A stretch of DNA of 9,525 nt. Source: Candidatus Rifleibacteriota bacterium (GTDB taxonomy: Bacteria; Riflebacteria; Ozemobacteria; Ozemobacterales; Ozemobacteraceae). Where the stretch lies: contig JAKJFO010000152.1 of the NCBI GenBank assembly GCA_022704885.1, forward strand, positions 274-9,798. Direction: 5' to 3'. How positions within the stretch are numbered: the stretch's first letter is position 1; each line of letters starts with the position of its first letter. Position numbers and translations under genes: made by a program. The notes beneath the pieces are model-generated. The model worked only from the letters and a program-made list of their open reading frames with translations, had not been told where the DNA came from and did no database searches. Positions 6,831 through 9,525 of this stretch are shown one piece after another.

Positions 6831-8378
6831 ATGGCCGCTGACAGCATCGAATACGATTCATTTTATGCCAACCTGCTGCGAAACCTTCCCGGCATGGTCT
6901 ATCGCTGTACGAACCAGATCGATTATCGTATGCAATTCATCAGTGAAGGTTGCCATGAACTCACCGGATATACCAGTGACGAGCTGACCAACAGTAAAGT
7001 TATCGCCTATGGCGATCTGATACATCCTGACGACAGAGATAAGGTCTGGCAGACCATTCAGGCGGCGATCGGCCGGCACAGCTCGTTCGTCATGGAATAC
7101 CGCATCATCAACCGCAATGGCGAAACCCGCTGGGTCTGGGAAAAAGGCAGCGCCGCGCTTTCCGGCAACGACAAGGTTCTCGACGGTTTCATTCTCGATG
7201 TAACCAGCCGTATTTACAGCGAAAGCCGACAGCGTATGGAACATAAAATGGAATCGGTCGCCAGGCTGGCCGGCGGTATCGCTCATGATTTCAACAACCA
7301 GCTCGGCGTTATCATCGGCTATGCTGAAATGCTTCTCGAAAAAAGTCGCACTGAATCGGAGTTGAGCGATGGTCTCAATGAGATCCTGGCGGCCGGAAAA
7401 AAATCGCGCGAGGTTACCAGGCAGCTGCTTTCATTCGCCCGCCAGCAAAACATCAGACCAATCACTGTCGAACTCAACCAGGTGGTCGATAAAATCTTAC
7501 CGAACCTCCGCCAGCTTCTCGGCAATGACATAGATCTTGCCTGGCACCCGCACACAGACCTGTGGCCGGTAGAGATCGACCCCGAACAGATCATTCAGAT
7601 TCTCATCAGCCTGTGTTCGAATGCACGCGAAGCCGCTAACGGCAAAGGCAAGGTTATCATCGAAACCGCCAATGTCGTTCTCGACAATGATTATTGTTTT
7701 GAACACCAGGGTTTCGTCCCCGGAAGATACGTGATGCTGGCGGTTGGTGATAACGGTCGCGGTATCGACAAAGAACTGATCGACAACATCTTCGAGCCGT
7801 TTTTTACTACAAAAGACGCTGCTGCCGGCGTTGGTATGGGCCTGCCTACTGTCTATGGCATAGTCAAGCAGAATCATGGTTTCATCAACGTTTACAGTGA
7901 AGAAGGCCTTGGTACAAGTGTAAAAATTTATCTGCCACACCGAAGCACGAAATCTTTGACGGAATCGCGGCAGACAAGCACGTCAGCAGTTGGCAACCAT
8001 AAAATCATACTACTGGTAGAAGACGAGCCGGCACTGATGAAAATGATAAAAATGATGCTGGAGAGGCTTGGATACATAGTCATTGCTGCCGGTTCTCCTC
8101 TTAAAGCCTCTGAATTAGCAGAGAACCATAAACTCAGCCTCCTCATCACCGACCTGATGATGCCCGAAATGAACGGGCACGAACTTGCAGCCAGAATCAG
8201 AACAGGACAGCCTGAGCTGCCGGTGTTGTATATCTCAGGGTATACAGCCAGTCTGGTCACCAGCCAGAATCTGCTCGAGACCAGCGCCAGATTTCTGCAA
8301 AAACCCTTTTCTATCGAAGATCTCTCTCAGGCAGTAAGCAAAATTCTCAACTCACACCAGACCGGTCATTCCGGTTGA
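6831..8378 (+). CDS. PAS-domain hybrid histidine kinase (PAS-HisKA-HATPase-REC)
   Basis: A 515-residue soluble sensor kinase. Residues about 12-128 form a PAS domain of the PAS_3 type (LPGMVYRC at the start, then ELTGYTSDEL, HPDDR and the closing NGETRWVWEKG), probably sensing a cytoplasmic cue. The kinase core follows: H152 in GGIAHDFNNQLGVIIGY, N-box N264 (CSNAREAAN), G1 at D307 (DNGRG), FEPFFTTK at 321-328, and a G2 box reading AGVGMGLPT (332-340) where the family usually has [11 protein letters not shown] linker rich in Ser and Thr (about 371-388) leads to a receiver with E397/D398, D441 (ITDLMMP), S469 and K491 (KPF). The His is of the AHDFNN type common in PAS kinases fused to receivers. 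ATG 6831 is preferred because of AGGA seven bases upstream; a longer form from 6747 would add 28 residues that resemble no domain. A strong promoter lies upstream. The 3' end overlaps a convergent paralogue by 32 bases. Signal and downstream partner are unknown. Confidence 0.93.
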   Translation: MAADSIEYDSFYANLLRNLPGMVYRCTNQIDYRMQFISEGCHELTGYTSDELTNSKVIAYGDLIHPDDRDKVWQTIQAAIGRHSSFVMEYRIINRNGETRWVWEKGSAALSGNDKVLDGFILDVTSRIYSESRQRMEHKMESVARLAGGIAHDFNNQLGVIIGYAEMLLEKSRTESELSDGLNEILAAGKKSREVTRQLLSFARQQNIRPITVELNQVVDKILPNLRQLLGNDIDLAWHPHTDLWPVEIDPEQIIQILISLCSNAREAANGKGKVIIETANVVLDNDYCFEHQGFVPGRYVMLAVGDNGRGIDKELIDNIFEPFFTTKDAAAGVGMGLPTVYGIVKQNHGFINVYSEEGLGTSVKIYLPHRSTKSLTESRQTSTSAVGNHKIILLVEDEPALMKMIKMMLERLGYIVIAAGSPLKASELAENHKLSLLITDLMMPEMNGHELAARIRTGQPELPVLYISGYTASLVTSQNLLETSARFLQKPFSIEDLSQAVSKILNSHQTGHSG

Positions 8379-8384
8379 GAATTT
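8341..8384. repeat. Inverted repeat (11-bp perfect arms) across the convergent gene overlap; possible bidirectional terminator
   Basis: AAATTCTCAAC (8341-8351) is perfectly complementary to GTTGAGAATTT (8374-8384), with a 22-base loop. The loop region also contains ACCGG-TCATT-CCGGT (8361-8375), an alternative small hairpin whose right arm overlaps the outer one by two bases. Each arm encodes Ile-Leu-Asn near the C-terminus of one of the two convergent kinases (KILN on plus, EILN on minus), so the symmetry follows partly from the paralogy of the genes. Only short T-runs follow the arms (three or four bases), so this is not a textbook intrinsic terminator, but no other terminator is visible between these genes. 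Confidence 0.5.
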
Positions 8385-9525
8385 CGCTGATCGCGTTCAG
8401 CAGATCGATGTTGACGAACGGCTTGGCGATAAAATCGATACCTTCTTTGAGAATTCCCTGCTGGGCAATGACATTGGCGGTGTAGCCCGACATATAAAGA
8501 CAACGTAAACCAGGACATATCGAAGCGATTTTTTCGTATAATTCCCGGCCGTTCATGCCTGGCATGACTACGTCGGTCAGCAGAAGATCTATCTTTTCTT
8601 CGCCTCTTTCGGCTACAACAACGGCTTCGGCCGGCTTGCCCGCAGCGATCACCCTGTAACCGGCCCGCATCAGCAACTTGCTGATCATTCTCAGAATTGC
8701 CGGATCATCTTCTACTACCAGCACCGTCTCGCCGCTTCCAGATGTCTGAGCGGGCACCTTCTTTTTGCTGCGACTGATATCTTCTCTATCGTGCGAAGGA
8801 ATGTAAATCTTGATGGTAGTGCCCTTGCCTGGCTCGCTGTAGACATTGATAAACCCCTGGTTCTGCTTGACTATACCAAAAACCGTCGCCAGGCCAAGGC
8901 CGGTGCCTTTGCCAACCACCTTGGTCGTAAAAAACGGCTCGAAAATTTTCTCTCTGATCTCTTCATCCATTCCGCAACCGTCGTCGCTTACTGCCAGCAT
9001 TGCATAATGGCCTGGTATATATCCGGGGTGATCATCACAATATGCGCTGTCGAATTCGGCAGAAGCCGTTTCGATAACGATCTTGCCCGTGCCCGTTATA
9101 GCATCGCGGGCATTGACACAGAGGCTGGTGAGAACCTGCCCGAGCTGAACCGGATCAAGTTTTACCAGCAGAGCGCAATGATACGGAACCCAGCTGAATT
9201 CGATTTCTTCAGAAAGCAGACGGCGCAGCATCTTGAGCTGACTGCTAATCGTCTCATTCAGGTCAAGAATTATCGGGGCAATCGTCTGTTTTCTGGCAAA
9301 AGCGAGCAGTTGACCGGTTATTTCGGCCGAACGTGTTGCCGCCCGGTGGATTTCGCTAAGATATTCGTACATCTGCGAATGTTTGTCTTCGGTGTTTTCC
9401 ATGGCTATTTCGGTATAGCCGAGAATGACTCCCAGCATGTTGTTGTAGTCATGTGCCACACCACCGGCAAGCTGACCGATGGACTCCATTTTCTGAGCCT
9501 GCTGCAGCTGCTCGTTCAATCGTAT
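8347..9525 (-). CDS. Hybrid histidine kinase (HisKA-HATPase-REC), 5' end outside window
   Basis: The frame is open to the window edge, so the N-terminus, probably one or more sensor domains such as PAS, is missing; 392 residues are visible. A short coiled-coil piece ([15 protein letters not shown]) leads into HisKA with His at visible residue 25 in [17 protein letters not shown]. The N-box is CVNARDA (Asn 138), G1 is DDGCG (Asp 181), FEPFFTTK follows, and G2 is the canonical [10 protein letters not shown]. The terminal receiver has an E-D-D pocket (272-274), acceptor Asp 318 (LTDVVMP), Ser 346 and Lys 368 (AKPF), all intact. It is clearly paralogous to the PAS kinase at 6831: both share GFINVYSE, a YC-H-G-PG-Y-MLAV segment before G1, and a C-terminus ending near ILN. 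A UUG codon at 9519 is in frame but has no visible ribosome binding site and would start the protein just before the phosphorylation helix, so it is not taken as the start. The gene converges on, and overlaps by 32 bases, the PAS kinase gene. Confidence 0.93.
   Translation of the reverse strand: MRLNEQLQQAQKMESIGQLAGGVAHDYNNMLGVILGYTEIAMENTEDKHSQMYEYLSEIHRAATRSAEITGQLLAFARKQTIAPIILDLNETISSQLKMLRRLLSEEIEFSWVPYHCALLVKLDPVQLGQVLTSLCVNARDAITGTGKIVIETASAEFDSAYCDDHPGYIPGHYAMLAVSDDGCGMDEEIREKIFEPFFTTKVVGKGTGLGLATVFGIVKQNQGFINVYSEPGKGTTIKIYIPSHDREDISRSKKKVPAQTSGSGETVLVVEDDPAILRMISKLLMRAGYRVIAAGKPAEAVVVAERGEEKIDLLLTDVVMPGMNGRELYEKIASICPGLRCLYMSGYTANVIAQQGILKEGIDFIAKPFVNIDLLNAISEILNRNDRSGVS

Noticed and set aside
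7497..7940. A 147-codon open frame on the minus strand
   Set aside because: It is antisense to the HATPase domain of the PAS kinase and has no protein-family character.

Overview
The window is packed almost end to end with two-component (phosphorelay) signalling genes. It holds six genes: four complete, and one cut off at each edge. All six carry histidine-kinase, receiver, Hpt or GHKL-ATPase domains, and none has a recognisable DNA-binding, cyclic-di-GMP or methyltransferase output domain. No RNA gene, insertion sequence, CRISPR array or phage gene is visible. The dual-membrane-anchored kinase, the many hybrid kinases and the balanced base composition suggest a free-living, environmentally responsive bacterium. 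The architecture mix (HAMP-GAF hybrid kinases, PAS kinase-receiver proteins, a receiver fused to an RsbW-type ATPase) is common in Deltaproteobacteria-like lineages, Spirochaetes and several uncultured phyla. I cannot place it more precisely from sequence alone.

Layout. Positions 1-420 (+) are the 3' end of a hybrid kinase: an Hpt domain plus a C-terminal tail. After a 51-base gap comes a 1221-residue membrane-bound hybrid kinase at 472-4137 (+), which ends in the same Hpt-tail arrangement; the two are probably one tandem operon. Ten bases further on lies the end of a convergent pair on the minus strand. There a receiver-kinase-receiver protein (5046-6599) is read first and overlaps the start of a receiver-RsbW-like ATPase response regulator (4148-5059). 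A divergent intergenic region (6600-6830) holds a near-consensus sigma-70 promoter (TTGACA-17-TATAAA) firing rightwards, a weaker leftward promoter candidate, and several short dyads. The PAS-kinase-receiver gene (6831-8378, +) then runs tail to tail into a paralogous kinase-receiver gene (8347-9525, -) whose start lies beyond the window. Their coding regions overlap by 32 bases inside an 11-bp inverted repeat.

How the genes may work together (inference). The two Hpt-terminated kinases look like sources or relays of phosphoryl groups. The receiver-kinase-receiver protein is translationally linked to the receiver-RsbW protein, whose phosphorylation could gate an anti-sigma or serine-kinase activity. 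That protein is the only candidate output element visible. The PAS kinase and its convergent paralogue each carry their own terminal receiver. I see no clearly new system; the points most worth checking are the receiver-RsbW pair, the degenerate second receiver in its partner, the shared post-Hpt tail, and the coding inverted repeat at the convergent overlap.
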